This document shows positions 8,459-17,465 of a DNA stretch of 64,000 bases, piece after piece. The stretch spans positions 53,988-117,987 of the forward strand of contig JAQXUQ010000014.1 in the NCBI GenBank assembly GCA_029224465.1. The letters run 5' to 3'. This stretch comes from Bacillota bacterium. Its GTDB lineage: Bacteria; Bacillota; Clostridia; Lachnospirales; Lachnospiraceae. The position numbers and the translations under genes are program-made. The notes under the pieces are model-generated. The model was not told the origin of the DNA. It worked only from the letters and a program-made list of their open reading frames with translations, and made no database searches. Numbering within the stretch: the first letter of the stretch is position 1; each line of letters opens with the position of its first letter.

Positions 8459-9859
8459 ATGGCAGACCAGAAAATACAGGAAGTCGACAGAAGCTTCTAT
8501 GATTTCAAGGATGACGAATCCAAAGGCTTCTATCGCATGAAAGAAGGCCTGACGAAGGAAATTGTCGAGCAGCTTTCAGAGGAGAAAAAAGATCCCCTCT
8601 GGATGCGGCAGTTCCGTCTGAAATGTCTTGATATTTACAATTCACTGAAAGTGCCGGACTGGGGCCCTTCCATTGACGGTCTCGATATGGACCGCATCAC
8701 CAACTATGTCCGCAGCAAGTCGGATATGAAGGGAAACTGGGAGGATGTCCCGGAGGAAATAAAGAACACTTTTGACAAGCTGGGTATTCCGCAGGCGGAG
8801 AGAGAGTCTCTTGCCGGCGTCGGCGCGCAGTACGATTCCGAGCTTGTCTACCATAACCTGCAGAAGGAAGTCGCCGACCAGGGCGTTGTATACATCGGGT
8901 TCGAGGACGCGGTATCCGGCGAATATCAGGACATGGTGAAAGAATACTTCATGAAGCTTGTGCCGCCGACCGATCACAAGTTCGCGGCGCTGCACGGCGC
9001 GGTATGGAGCGGCGGTTCGTTTGTCTATGTCCCGAAAGGCGTGCATGTGGAGGTCCCGCTGCAATCCTATTTCCGTCTGAACGCCAAAGGCGCCGGACAG
9101 TTCGAGCATACGCTGATTATTGTCGATGAGGGCGCGGATGTGCACTTTATCGAAGGCTGTTCCGCACCCAAATACAATGTCGCGAACCTGCACGCGGGTT
9201 GCGTGGAGCTTTATGTCAAGAAGAACGCAAGACTCCGCTATTCTACGATCGAGAACTGGTCGAAGAATATGTACAACCTCAACACCAAACGCGCGATCGT
9301 CGAGGAAGGCGGACGCATGGAATGGGTTTCGGGATCGTTCGGCTCCCACGTTTCCTATCTGTATCCGACGACGATTTTAAAGGGCGATAATTCACACTGC
9401 GAGTTTACCGGCATTACATTCGCGGGCGCCGGGCAGAATCTGGACACGGGCGCGAAGATGATCCATATCGGCAAGAATACATCTTCGTACATCAACACGA
9501 AGTCCATTTCGAAGGGCGGCGGTATCAGTACCTACAGAAGTTCGGTCGTGATTGAAAAGACGGCAAAACACGCGAAGGCGTCCGTCGACTGCGCTTCCCT
9601 GATGCTTGATGACATCTCCCGTTCCGATACGATTCCCGCGATGGATGTACGCACCGCGGACGCGGATGTCGGGCATGAGGCGAAGATCGGCAGAATCAGC
9701 GACGAGGCTGTTTTCTACCTGATGAGCCGCGGAATCAGTGAATCCGAGGCGCGCGCGATGATCGTGTCCGGTTTCGCGAGCCCGGTATCCAAGGAGCTTC
9801 CGCTTGAATACGCGGCGGAAATGAACAACCTGATCAAACTGGAAATGGAGGGAATGTAA
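8459..9859 (+). CDS. sufB: Iron-sulfur cluster scaffold protein SufB
   Basis: The main scaffold subunit of SufBC2D, 466 residues, rich in right-handed beta-helix strands. Recognisable parts are GVGAQYDSE, VYIGFEDAV, SFVYVPKGVHVEVPLQSYF, the EGCSAP segment containing a conserved cysteine, SYLYPTTILKGD and the C-terminal ISRSDTIPAMDVRTADADVG. The start is the ATG after GCGGGGTGAACGAA, 16 nt past the sufC stop; upstream in-frame codons overlap sufC. Its stop shares one base with the sufD start (TAATG), indicating translational coupling. Confidence 0.96.
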   Translation: MADQKIQEVDRSFYDFKDDESKGFYRMKEGLTKEIVEQLSEEKKDPLWMRQFRLKCLDIYNSLKVPDWGPSIDGLDMDRITNYVRSKSDMKGNWEDVPEEIKNTFDKLGIPQAERESLAGVGAQYDSELVYHNLQKEVADQGVVYIGFEDAVSGEYQDMVKEYFMKLVPPTDHKFAALHGAVWSGGSFVYVPKGVHVEVPLQSYFRLNAKGAGQFEHTLIIVDEGADVHFIEGCSAPKYNVANLHAGCVELYVKKNARLRYSTIENWSKNMYNLNTKRAIVEEGGRMEWVSGSFGSHVSYLYPTTILKGDNSHCEFTGITFAGAGQNLDTGAKMIHIGKNTSSYINTKSISKGGGISTYRSSVVIEKTAKHAKASVDCASLMLDDISRSDTIPAMDVRTADADVGHEAKIGRISDEAVFYLMSRGISESEARAMIVSGFASPVSKELPLEYAAEMNNLIKLEMEGM

Positions 9860-11001
9860 TGGACAGAATACAGGTGGGACATATCCCTTCCATCACATGG
9901 CACCGCCTGAAAACGAACGAGGCGGTCATTGAAAAGGCGCCGGTTCTTGACGTTTCCGTCGGCACGACTTTTGCAGAGCTGCCGGAAGGCGTTTCCGTAA
10001 AAACAATGACACCGGAGGAAGCCGCGAAATGGATGAAGGCGCACGCTCCGGAAGAAGAGCCGGAGAAGGTCGTCGCGTCGAAACAGCCGATTTATCACCC
10101 GCAGGCATTCGCGACAGGCCTTGGAGAAGAGTTTGACGCATATATGAGCCGATCCCTGCAGGAAGTCCATCTTCTGGAAGTGGAGGACGGCGCGCAGGTG
10201 GAGACGCCGGTGTCCTGGGACCAGACATTTTACAGCGGCAATCAGTCTGCGTCCGCGCAGATTATCCACGTGGGATCGGGAGCATCCCTTACGCTGACCA
10301 TGACCAGCCGCAGCAGCCGCAAGGCACATGGGACAGCGGCGGTTTCGACGAAAGTCCTCCTTGAAAAGGGAGCAAAGCTGACACTCGCAAAGGTACAGCT
10401 TCTCGGAAAAGGCTATACCCACTTTGCCGATCTCGGCGCCGCACTTTTAGAGAAGGCTTCGATGCAGTTCATCAGTCTGGAGCTCGGAGCGGCGAACTCC
10501 TATACAGGCGCGCAGGCAGAGCTTGTGGGAAACGCTTCTGCCTTCCAGGCAAAAGTCGGATATATCGCGCAGGACGGTACAAGTGATATGAATTACAACG
10601 TCGTGCAGCGGGGCAGAAAGACAAACTGCGAGATGAGCTTTGACGGCGTGCTGGATCACGGCGCGGTAAAGCGCCTGTCCGACACCATCGACTTCCGCAG
10701 AGGCTCGAAGGGCTCCTACGGCCACGAAAAAGAGAACGTGCTGCTTCTCTCGGACGAAATTGTCAACAAATCGCTTCCTGTCATTCTCTGCGAAGAGGAG
10801 GATATGGAAGGCAGCCATGGCGCGACGATCGGGCAGCTGGACAAAGACATGCTGTTTTATCTTGCGAGCAGAGGCATCGATGAAAAGGCCGCGCAGCAGC
10901 TGATGGTCCGCGCAAGGCTCGGCGCAGTTGCAAGAGATCTGCCGCAGGAAGAGCTGCGCGAAGAGGTGCGGGACTATATTGAGGAGGCATTTCAGGCATG
11001 A
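9859..11001 (+). CDS. sufD: Iron-sulfur assembly protein SufD
   Basis: The 380-residue partner of SufB. It shares the beta-helix fold and the C-terminal signature (SYGHEKENVLLLSDEIVNKSLPVILCEEEDMEGSHGATIG), which includes the conserved histidine region used in cluster assembly. The N-terminus is shorter and less conserved, as usual for SufD. It overlaps sufB by one base and the sufS start codon by four (ATGA), so the operon is translated as a coupled unit. Confidence 0.94.
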   Translation: MDRIQVGHIPSITWHRLKTNEAVIEKAPVLDVSVGTTFAELPEGVSVKTMTPEEAAKWMKAHAPEEEPEKVVASKQPIYHPQAFATGLGEEFDAYMSRSLQEVHLLEVEDGAQVETPVSWDQTFYSGNQSASAQIIHVGSGASLTLTMTSRSSRKAHGTAAVSTKVLLEKGAKLTLAKVQLLGKGYTHFADLGAALLEKASMQFISLELGAANSYTGAQAELVGNASAFQAKVGYIAQDGTSDMNYNVVQRGRKTNCEMSFDGVLDHGAVKRLSDTIDFRRGSKGSYGHEKENVLLLSDEIVNKSLPVILCEEEDMEGSHGATIGQLDKDMLFYLASRGIDEKAAQQLMVRARLGAVARDLPQEELREEVRDYIEEAFQA

Positions 11002-12203
11002 ACCGTTTTCGCAAGGACTTTCCGATTTTTGACGGAAATGACGTGATTTATTTTGACAACGCGGCGACGACGCAGAGGCCCGCACAGGTTCTGGACGCGA
11101 TGCGCCGGTTCAACGATTCCTGCAATGCCAACCCTCTCCGCGGCCTGTATGACTGGAGCATCCGGGCGACCGAAGCTTATGAGGACGCAAGACATACCGC
11201 CGCGCAGTTCATCGGCGCGGATATGGACTGCGAGATTGTTTTTACGAGAAACACCACGGAATCCCTGAACCTTGTGGCATACAGCTACGGACTCAGCCAC
11301 ATCCATGAAGGTGATGAGATCGTCATCTCGGTTATGGAGCATCACTCGAATATCCTGCCGTGGCAGATGGTCTGCCGGCAGACCGGAGCGAAGCTGATCT
11401 ACATGGAGCCTGAAAAGGACGGTACGCTGACAGAGCAGGAAATCCGTTCGAAGATTACGGACAGGACGAAAATTGTTTCAATCGGCCACGTATCCAACGT
11501 GCTTGGTGTCACGAACCCGGTCCGGAAAATCGCGGATACGGCGCACGCGCACGGCGCGGTCGTTGTCGTTGACGGCGCACAGTCGACACCGCACATCCCC
11601 GTAAATGTGAAGGAGCTCGGCGCGGATTTCTACGCGTTTTCCGGACACAAGCTCTGCGCCCCGATGGGAATCGGCGTTCTGTACGGCAGGAAGGATCTTC
11701 TGGAAGACATGCCTCCGTTCCTCACGGGCGGCGAAATGATCGAGTATGTCGAGCGGCAGACGGCGACTTTCGCTGATGTGCCCGAGAAATTCGAGGCAGG
11801 CACTGTCAACGCGATGGGTGCTGTCGGACTTGACGCCGCAATTCACTACCTGCAGGACGTCGGATTTGATACAATAAGAAAGACGGAAGAGGAACTGACC
11901 GCGCGTCTGATGGACGGTCTTTCGGGAATTCCGGAAATTACGGCTTACGGCAGCAGCGATCCCGCGAAGCATTGCGGCATCGTGACCTTCAATATTGAAG
12001 GGTGTCACCCGCATGATGTGGCTTCGGTACTCGATACCGAACACATCGCGGTGCGGGCTGGCCACCACTGCGCGCAGCCTCTGATGAAGTGGCTGCAGGT
12101 GAACGCGACGACACGCGCGAGCCTGTATTTCTACAATACGGAAGAAGAAGTGGACCGTTTCGTTGCCGCCGCGGGGAAAGTGAGGGGCTGGCTTGGATAT
12201 TAA
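10998..12203 (+). CDS. sufS: Cysteine desulfurase SufS
   Basis: A pyridoxal phosphate enzyme that removes sulfur from cysteine and passes it on as a persulfide. At 401 residues it matches the group II family. Visible landmarks are YFDNAATTQRP, the cofactor histidine region (VMEHHSNILPW), VDGAQSTPH, the Schiff-base lysine in FSGHKLCAPMG, and the catalytic cysteine in RAGHHCAQPLM. It overlaps sufD by 4 nt and sufU by 11 nt. SufU downstream is the expected sulfur acceptor in Firmicutes, since sufE is absent. Confidence 0.97.
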   Translation: MNRFRKDFPIFDGNDVIYFDNAATTQRPAQVLDAMRRFNDSCNANPLRGLYDWSIRATEAYEDARHTAAQFIGADMDCEIVFTRNTTESLNLVAYSYGLSHIHEGDEIVISVMEHHSNILPWQMVCRQTGAKLIYMEPEKDGTLTEQEIRSKITDRTKIVSIGHVSNVLGVTNPVRKIADTAHAHGAVVVVDGAQSTPHIPVNVKELGADFYAFSGHKLCAPMGIGVLYGRKDLLEDMPPFLTGGEMIEYVERQTATFADVPEKFEAGTVNAMGAVGLDAAIHYLQDVGFDTIRKTEEELTARLMDGLSGIPEITAYGSSDPAKHCGIVTFNIEGCHPHDVASVLDTEHIAVRAGHHCAQPLMKWLQVNATTRASLYFYNTEEEVDRFVAAAGKVRGWLGY

Positions 12204-12705
12204 ATCTTTATACAGGGAAATCGTAAACGAACATAATCTTCACCCGTCGCACAAGCATGATCTGGATACTCCGACCATGGTGTTAAACGGTGTGAATCCC
12301 AGCTGCGGAGATGACATCAATCTGCAGCTTCAGATCAAAGACGGTATTATTGAAGACGCCGCCTTTAACGGAAGCGGCTGCGCGGTGTCCCAGTCTTCCG
12401 CGGATATGATGTGCGATCTGATTATCGGAAAGACACAGGAAGAAGCGCTGGCACTGTGCGCTGATTTCATGGGCATGATCCGCGGAACGGCGACGCAGGA
12501 ACAGAAAGAGGCACTGGACGAGTCGGCTTCGCTGGAGGCAGTCTCCCATATGCCTGCCAGAGTAAAATGCGCGACGCTTGGCTGGCGCACAATGAAGGAA
12601 ATGGTGGAGTCGCTTCTGCAGAACGGGACTGCCGACGGAAGAGTATCCGCCAATAATTCGGAAGTCTGCGGCGCGTGCGCCAGAACGGACTGTGAACGCA
12701 AATAA
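12193..12705 (+). CDS. sufU: Zinc-dependent sulfurtransferase SufU with Cys-rich tail
   Basis: Accepts sulfur from SufS in the Firmicute SUF system. The zinc ligands are seen in NPSCGDD (C38, D40), GSGCAVSQSSADMM (C63) and RVKCATLGW (near 124), with the family loop between the second and third ligands. The start is a TTG inside the end of sufS; no in-frame ATG precedes the conserved YREIVNEHN. The product is 170 residues, longer than usual, because of a C-terminal tail ending VCGACARTDCERK, which has three extra cysteines. It is the last suf gene; a TetR-type gene starts 10 nt later. Confidence 0.93.
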   Translation: MDIKSLYREIVNEHNLHPSHKHDLDTPTMVLNGVNPSCGDDINLQLQIKDGIIEDAAFNGSGCAVSQSSADMMCDLIIGKTQEEALALCADFMGMIRGTATQEQKEALDESASLEAVSHMPARVKCATLGWRTMKEMVESLLQNGTADGRVSANNSEVCGACARTDCERK

Positions 12706-12714
12706 GGATGCGGT

Positions 12715-13257
12715 ATGGCTGATTCCAACGCAACGAAAAACGCTCTCGCAGCGTCCATGAAAAAGCTCATGCGCAAGAAGCCTTTTGAAAAGATCAGCGT
12801 CTCGGATATCTGCGAAGACTGCGGGATCAACCGGAAAAGCTTTTATTACCACTTCAGGGACAAATACGATCTGGTAAACTGGATTTTCTATGTCGGCTTC
12901 ATCGGCGAGCTGGATGTGAACTCTTATGACAGCGGCTGGGATATGTACAGCGACATGTGCAAGTATTTTTACAGGGAGAAGGAGTTTTATAACGCCGCCC
13001 TGAAAATCGAGGGGCAGAATTCCTTCAAGGATTACCTGATCGAGACGGTTTCACCGCTTGCGGAATTTTTCTTAAAAGACATTCTGCCGCATAACGAAGA
13101 TGACAGCTTTGTCGTCGCGTTTGTCACCGACGCGCTTTTAACTTCTCTTGTGCGCTGGCTTTCCGACGGCTACGGACGTGAGATCGGAGCGGACGAGTAT
13201 ATTGCAAAGATCAAGGACATCAGCATGCAGATCGGAAGCATGGCTCCTGTCCGGTAG
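12715..13257 (+). CDS. TetR/AcrR-family regulator
   Basis: A 180-residue protein with an N-terminal TetR helix-turn-helix (NALAASMKKLMRKKPFEKISVSDICEDCGINRKSFYYHF; positions about 8-46). The C-terminal ligand domain is short and resembles the TetR_C group found with DhaS-like regulators (TDALLTSLVRWLSDGYG). It begins 10 nt after sufU and ends at a strong terminator, so it is probably transcribed with the suf operon. Target and ligand are unknown. Its presence in a suf transcription unit is unusual. Confidence 0.85.
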   Translation: MADSNATKNALAASMKKLMRKKPFEKISVSDICEDCGINRKSFYYHFRDKYDLVNWIFYVGFIGELDVNSYDSGWDMYSDMCKYFYREKEFYNAALKIEGQNSFKDYLIETVSPLAEFFLKDILPHNEDDSFVVAFVTDALLTSLVRWLSDGYGREIGADEYIAKIKDISMQIGSMAPVR

Positions 13258-13271
13258 ACAGGAATCATGAG

Positions 13272-13318
13272 AAAAGCCGGCGTTTCCAGGGCAGATTGCC
13301 CGGAAACGCCGGTCTTTT
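13272..13318. terminator. Bidirectional terminator between the TetR-type gene and the convergent gene
   Basis: A GC-rich stem (CCGGCGTTTCC with GGAAACGCCGG, extended by an inner GGGCA/TGCCC pairing) is flanked by AAAA on the left and TCTTTT on the right, so it can act on both strands. Confidence 0.9.
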
Positions 13319-13337
13319 AACTTCGCAGAAGCCTGTT

Positions 13338-14363
13338 TTATCCCTCAAACGGCGGCATGACCTGCCGCAGTGCCTCGGGAAGAGGCAGGTCAAAGGAAAA
13401 AGCTGTTCCTTTCGAGCCGTCCGGCCGGACGACTCTTCCGTATTCATCCAGTTCCAGAAGATAAGGATGCTCGGCCAGAACGCCGCTGATGCTTTCTCCG
13501 TCGCCATAGTAGTCCATTTCAACGCACGGATATTCCTGCCGGAGCCTGGAATCGTAGCAGTACTGGCGTGCGACGTTTTTCGTACCGTCTTTGGAAATCG
13601 AGAAAAACAAAGCGGTTTCACTGGTCAGAACATGCTCCATGACATTGTGGAACTGGTCGTCGGAGATATTGTCATCGTAGAGCATGTGCATCGCGAAGAT
13701 CACTTTCTGGTCTCTTAATATTTCGGATGTCAGAAGCGCTTCATGGACGCCTGCGGGAAGAGAGACAACAGTGTTCTTGCAGACTTTGAGCATCTGGATC
13801 TGTGCAGCGGTCAGCCGTCCGTCTTCCTTGAACCAGACAAAAGCGCAGTCATTGTAGCGTCCGAGCAGTTCCAGGAGCGCATAGGAGTCGGTATTACTTC
13901 CGCTCTGCCGGATAAAATAGACATAAATGCCGAGCTTCTGTCCCTGTTCGATTAAGGAGGCAAGCTTTTCCGTATTCACAGCGTCCGGATTTTCGTTTTC
14001 GGACGCGTCATAACGCAGACGGATGCTCCACGGAATACAGAATCCCTCTTTTTTTTCGAGCCCGCGGATCGTCGCCGCACCGTAAGCCCAGCTCATGTAA
14101 CCGAAATTGACGCCGAACTTTCGAAGCGCTTCGTGATCGGAATTCTTGAGCAGGTTATGCATCATATCGTAGTAGGCACTGTTTTCGTTGTCGAGCAGTT
14201 CCTGGATGATGGAGAAAACCTGATCCTGAAACCGGTTTTTGGAAAACTGTCTGCCGAGATCAGCAAGTCTGCGGATGCTGCGCTCGGGATCTTCCTCCAT
14301 CTCGCGGATGCCGCGCGTGACGGCAGCCTCGATCATGGCCTTTTTCATCAGATAAGTGTCCAT
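13338..14363 (-). CDS. Radical SAM-like protein lacking the cluster cysteines
   Basis: A 341-residue cytoplasmic protein whose layout follows a known COG0535-type radical SAM family. It has a helical N-terminus ending KFGVNFGYMSW (82-92), then GFCIPWSIRLRYDA (107-120), where the family has VPWAI-LDPT-CNLxCxxC. Next come LASLIEQGQKLGIYVYFIRQSGS, where the family has LGxYFxxxTGGEP, then NDCAFVWFKEDGRLT and DYYGDGESISGVLAEHPYLLELDEYGRV near the C-terminus. The CxxxCxxC triplet, the GGEP motif and the C-terminal cysteine are all replaced. It should therefore not hold a [4Fe-4S] cluster. The frame is intact, so it is a gene rather than debris. TGGAGG-like GGAGGTC precedes the start. Function is unknown; a regulatory or binding role is possible. 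Confidence 0.8.
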   Translation of the reverse strand: MDTYLMKKAMIEAAVTRGIREMEEDPERSIRRLADLGRQFSKNRFQDQVFSIIQELLDNENSAYYDMMHNLLKNSDHEALRKFGVNFGYMSWAYGAATIRGLEKKEGFCIPWSIRLRYDASENENPDAVNTEKLASLIEQGQKLGIYVYFIRQSGSNTDSYALLELLGRYNDCAFVWFKEDGRLTAAQIQMLKVCKNTVVSLPAGVHEALLTSEILRDQKVIFAMHMLYDDNISDDQFHNVMEHVLTSETALFFSISKDGTKNVARQYCYDSRLRQEYPCVEMDYYGDGESISGVLAEHPYLLELDEYGRVVRPDGSKGTAFSFDLPLPEALRQVMPPFEG

Positions 14364-14519
14364 TTGACCTCCGGAATAAACACGTATTATAACCCCTTGA
14401 GTATATCATCGCGCCGTATTTTCTTAACGCAACAAAATCCCCGAACTGTCCAAGATTGCTGTATACTTTTTACATGGCAGTGTACGCTGCCGGAAATATA
14501 TTCCGCATCGGAGGGAACT

Positions 14520-16103
14520 ATGGTAGAGGAAGGAAAAATCTGGATCGGCAGCAGAGAAGACGGCACAAGAGTATATCTTCTGCCGGAGATGGCGGCGAGG
14601 CACGGCCTGATCGCGGGAGCGACCGGCACCGGGAAGACAGTGACGCTGAAGGTCCTTTCCGAGGCTTTCAGCGATCTCGGCGTACCGGTTTTTCTGGCGG
14701 ACGTCAAGGGGGACCTCGCGGGGATGGTCAGCCCCGGGACAGACTCGGAGGATATGCGGCAGCGTATACAGAAGTTCGGGCTTGCAGAGGCGGGCTTCGA
14801 TTACAAGGAATACCCTGTGGAATTCTTTGATATCTATGGAAAGCGCGGAATCCAGCTTCGCACAACGGTTTCGGAGATGGGGCCGCTTCTGCTTTCGAGA
14901 ATCCTTTCACTGAACGATACACAGTCGGCGCTGCTTTCCATTGCGTTTCAGATCGCGGACGCCGAAAACCTTCTGCTGATCGATATCAAGGACCTGAAGG
15001 CACTGCTGAACTATATAAACGATAACCGGAAAGCCTATGAGAGCAGCTACGGGCGAATCAGCCCGGCTTCGGTCGCGGTCATCATCCGTTCCCTCGCGGC
15101 ACTGGAAGGCGCGGGCGGCGACCGGTTCTTCGGAGAAACGGCGCTCGATATCCGGGATTTTCTGCGGACGGATCCAAGCGGCCGCGGCATCATCAATATT
15201 CTGGATTCTTCGAGCCTGATTTCCAATGGCGTGCTCTATTCCACGTTCCTTCTGTGGCTCCTGTCCGAGCTCTTTGAGGTACTGCCGGAAGCAGGGGATC
15301 TTCAGAAACCAAAACTTGTCTTTTTCTTTGATGAAGCGCATCTCCTGTTTGACGGAGCGCCGAAGGCACTGCTGGATAAAATCGAGCAGGTAGTCAAACT
15401 TATCCGTTCCAAGGGTGTCGGCGTTTATTTCTGCACGCAGAATCCGAAAGATATTCCGGACGGCGTGCTGGCACAGCTGGGCAACAAGATCGAGCACGCG
15501 CTCCGCGCGTATACACCCGCCGAGCAGAAGGCGGTGCGGGCGGCGGCAGACGCTTTCCGGGCGAATCCTGCATTTGACACATATGAAACAATGCTCTCGC
15601 TTGGCATCGGAGAGGCGCTTGTCTCTCTTCTCGGGCCGGACGGTGTCCCGGGAATTGCCGAAAAGACCTTTGTGCTCCCGCCGCAGAGCAGAATCGGCGC
15701 AATTGATGATCTGACAAGGCAGCAGGCGATGAACCGGAGCAGCCTTGCAAAGAAATATGAGAAGGCAGTGGATGCGGATTCCGCGTATGAGTTCCTGCAG
15801 AGAAAGCTCGGCGAAGAGGCGGCTCTGCAGCAGAAAGAGGCGGAAGAGGCTAAGCGGGCAAAACAGGAAGAGGCTGCAGCAAGGGCCAGAGAGAAAGAGC
15901 AGGAAAAAGAGCAGAAGGCGCGGAGCAGAACCTATCAACAGGCCGCGAAATCCGTCGGCAGCAGCGTCGCGGGAACGGTCGGCCGCGAAGTCGGCAAGAG
16001 CGTCGGGGAATCGATGTTTGGTAAATTCGGAAAGACACTCGGAGGGAACCTCGGCGCGAGTCTTGGAAGAGGGATCATGCGTACTCTTTTTAAGCTGCGC
16101 TGA
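14520..16103 (+). CDS. HerA-like ATPase (DUF853 family)
   Basis: A 527-residue P-loop ATPase of the HerA/FtsK superfamily. Walker A is GATGTGKT (33-40), followed by VFLADVKGDLAGM, the long conserved middle (LLLSRILSLNDTQSALL, LLLIDIKDLKALL) and Walker B in KLVFFFDEAHLLF. After CTQNPKDIPDGVLAQLGNKIEHALRAYTP comes a glutamate- and lysine-rich coiled segment (EAEEAKRAKQEEAAARAREKE), then a glycine/serine-rich tail (GRGIMRTLFKLR). GAGGGAAC precedes the ATG; an upstream in-frame ATG at 14133 overlaps the divergent gene and is not used. Members are annotated as helicases but the cellular role is not established. It stands alone between a promoter region and a terminator. Confidence 0.9.
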   Translation: MVEEGKIWIGSREDGTRVYLLPEMAARHGLIAGATGTGKTVTLKVLSEAFSDLGVPVFLADVKGDLAGMVSPGTDSEDMRQRIQKFGLAEAGFDYKEYPVEFFDIYGKRGIQLRTTVSEMGPLLLSRILSLNDTQSALLSIAFQIADAENLLLIDIKDLKALLNYINDNRKAYESSYGRISPASVAVIIRSLAALEGAGGDRFFGETALDIRDFLRTDPSGRGIINILDSSSLISNGVLYSTFLLWLLSELFEVLPEAGDLQKPKLVFFFDEAHLLFDGAPKALLDKIEQVVKLIRSKGVGVYFCTQNPKDIPDGVLAQLGNKIEHALRAYTPAEQKAVRAAADAFRANPAFDTYETMLSLGIGEALVSLLGPDGVPGIAEKTFVLPPQSRIGAIDDLTRQQAMNRSSLAKKYEKAVDADSAYEFLQRKLGEEAALQQKEAEEAKRAKQEEAAARAREKEQEKEQKARSRTYQQAAKSVGSSVAGTVGREVGKSVGESMFGKFGKTLGGNLGASLGRGIMRTLFKLR

Positions 16104-16148
16104 AACATAGAACAGCGGAGCGTGTGCAGGCGGGAACATAAATAAAGA

Positions 16149-16192
16149 GAAAGCCGCGCGGGCAGAAAAAGGATATGCCTGCGCGGCTTTCT
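16149..16192. terminator. Terminator after the HerA-like gene
   Basis: A 15-bp stem with one mismatch (AAAGCCGCGCGGGCA with TGCCTGCGCGGCTTT) encloses an 11-nt loop. A-rich and T-rich ends suggest use on both strands, serving also the tRNA-Lys transcript from the other side. Confidence 0.75.
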
Positions 16193-16302
16193 GCCGCCGG
16201 CATGTTTGCATTGGCGGAATCACACACCTGCCGGCATTGTTTTATCTGCACGCAAAAAGAAACACCGTCCCCATGGCTAAACCACAAAAACAGTGCTCCG
16301 CG

Positions 16303-16375
16303 TGCGCCTTCAGGGACTCGAACCCTGGACACCCTGATTAAGAGTCAGGTGCTCTACCAGCTGAGCTAAAAGCGC
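16303..16375 (-). tRNA. tRNA-Lys(CTT)
   Basis: A 73-nt cloverleaf on the minus strand. The acceptor stem GCGCTTT pairs with AAGGCGC; the D arm is TAGCTCAGCTGGTAGAGCA; the anticodon stem CCTGA/TCAGG holds the loop CTCTTAA, anticodon CTT; the T arm is CAGGGTTCGAGTCCCTG. The 3' CCA is not encoded. Confidence 0.97.
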
Positions 16376-16437
16376 ATATTCTGAAATTGTCTGCCGTGGA
16401 AGCAGCTCTCTGCATTTGTTTTCCCGCGACGAATGTT

Positions 16438-16466
16438 ATTATATGAAACCCGGGGTGATTTATCAA
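16438..16466 (-). promoter_or_regulatory. Promoter of tRNA-Lys
   Basis: Minus strand: TTGATA, 17-bp spacer, consensus TATAAT, ending 62 nt upstream of the mature tRNA 5' end. A near-consensus stable-RNA promoter. Confidence 0.82.
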
Positions 16467-16633
16467 GTATTTTTTAAAAAAATATTGCACAGGTTTATTA
16501 TGCATGATCGGCTGCGTTTTGGCGATAATTACCATTTCGGAGCCGGAAGAGGCGTTTGCATTGCAAGCGGAGGACGAAATCCTTTACAATCCGCGGGGCG
16601 GCGCATTAAATGATGATAGAATGGAGGCAGGAT

Positions 16634-17464
16634 ATGATATTCGATACACACAGTCATTATAACGATGCAGCGTTTCTGGATGACCTCCCTGCTATTGTAC
16701 GGCGGTTTCCGGAGGCCGGCATCTGCGGCGCGGTCAATGTCGCTTCGGATCTTTCCAGCATTGACGAGGTGCTGACACTTTCAAAAGCATATCCGCAGTT
16801 CTACGCGGCACTGGGAATACATCCGTCCGACTGCGCGCCTCTTACGGAGAGAAGGCTGTTTTCGATCCGGGACAAACTTCATGAACCGAAGGTTGTCGCG
16901 GTCGGCGAGATCGGACTGGATTATCATTATAATGAACCGGAAAGGGAAGTGCAGAAGGAATGGTTCCGCAGGCAGCTCCGCATGGCACAGGAGGCGGACC
17001 TGCCGGTCATCATCCACTCGAGAGACGCTGCGCAGGATACAATGCAGATCCTGCAGGAAGAGCAGGCGCATTTCAGCGGCGGCGTCATTCACTGCTATTC
17101 CTACAGTCCGGAAATGGCGGAGCAGTTTGTACGGATGGGGTTTTACATCGGCGTCGGCGGCGTGGTAACGTTCAAAAACGGCAGGCGCCTGAAGGAAACC
17201 GTGCAGCGCATTCCGCTGGAATGCATCGTGCTGGAAACGGACTGCCCGTATATGGCACCCGTGCCGCACAGAGGAGAACGCAACAGCTCGCTGTATCTGC
17301 CGCTCGTCGTAAGTGAAATCGCGCAGCTCCTGCAGATACCGGAAGAGAAAGTCATCCGCGTGACTTATGAGAACGCGAAACGGCTTTACCGGCTGGAGAA
17401 AAGAAAAGATTCGGCAGCGGAAACCGGGAGAACGTCCCCGGGGGAAGATATGGAGAATATTTGA
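16634..17464 (+). CDS. tatD: TatD-family metal-dependent hydrolase
   Basis: A 276-residue TIM-barrel metallohydrolase with DNase activity in characterised members. Metal ligands are seen in FDTHSHYND (first two histidines), VGEIGLDYHY (glutamate), IIHSRDA, HCYSYS and the terminal ETDCPYMAP aspartate. GGAGG 7 nt upstream fixes the start; the codons upstream at 16610 are not part of the family. Its stop lies one base before the rsmA start, giving the tatD-rsmA pair common in Firmicutes. Confidence 0.94.
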   Translation: MIFDTHSHYNDAAFLDDLPAIVRRFPEAGICGAVNVASDLSSIDEVLTLSKAYPQFYAALGIHPSDCAPLTERRLFSIRDKLHEPKVVAVGEIGLDYHYNEPEREVQKEWFRRQLRMAQEADLPVIIHSRDAAQDTMQILQEEQAHFSGGVIHCYSYSPEMAEQFVRMGFYIGVGGVVTFKNGRRLKETVQRIPLECIVLETDCPYMAPVPHRGERNSSLYLPLVVSEIAQLLQIPEEKVIRVTYENAKRLYRLEKRKDSAAETGRTSPGEDMENI

Positions 17465-17465
17465 G

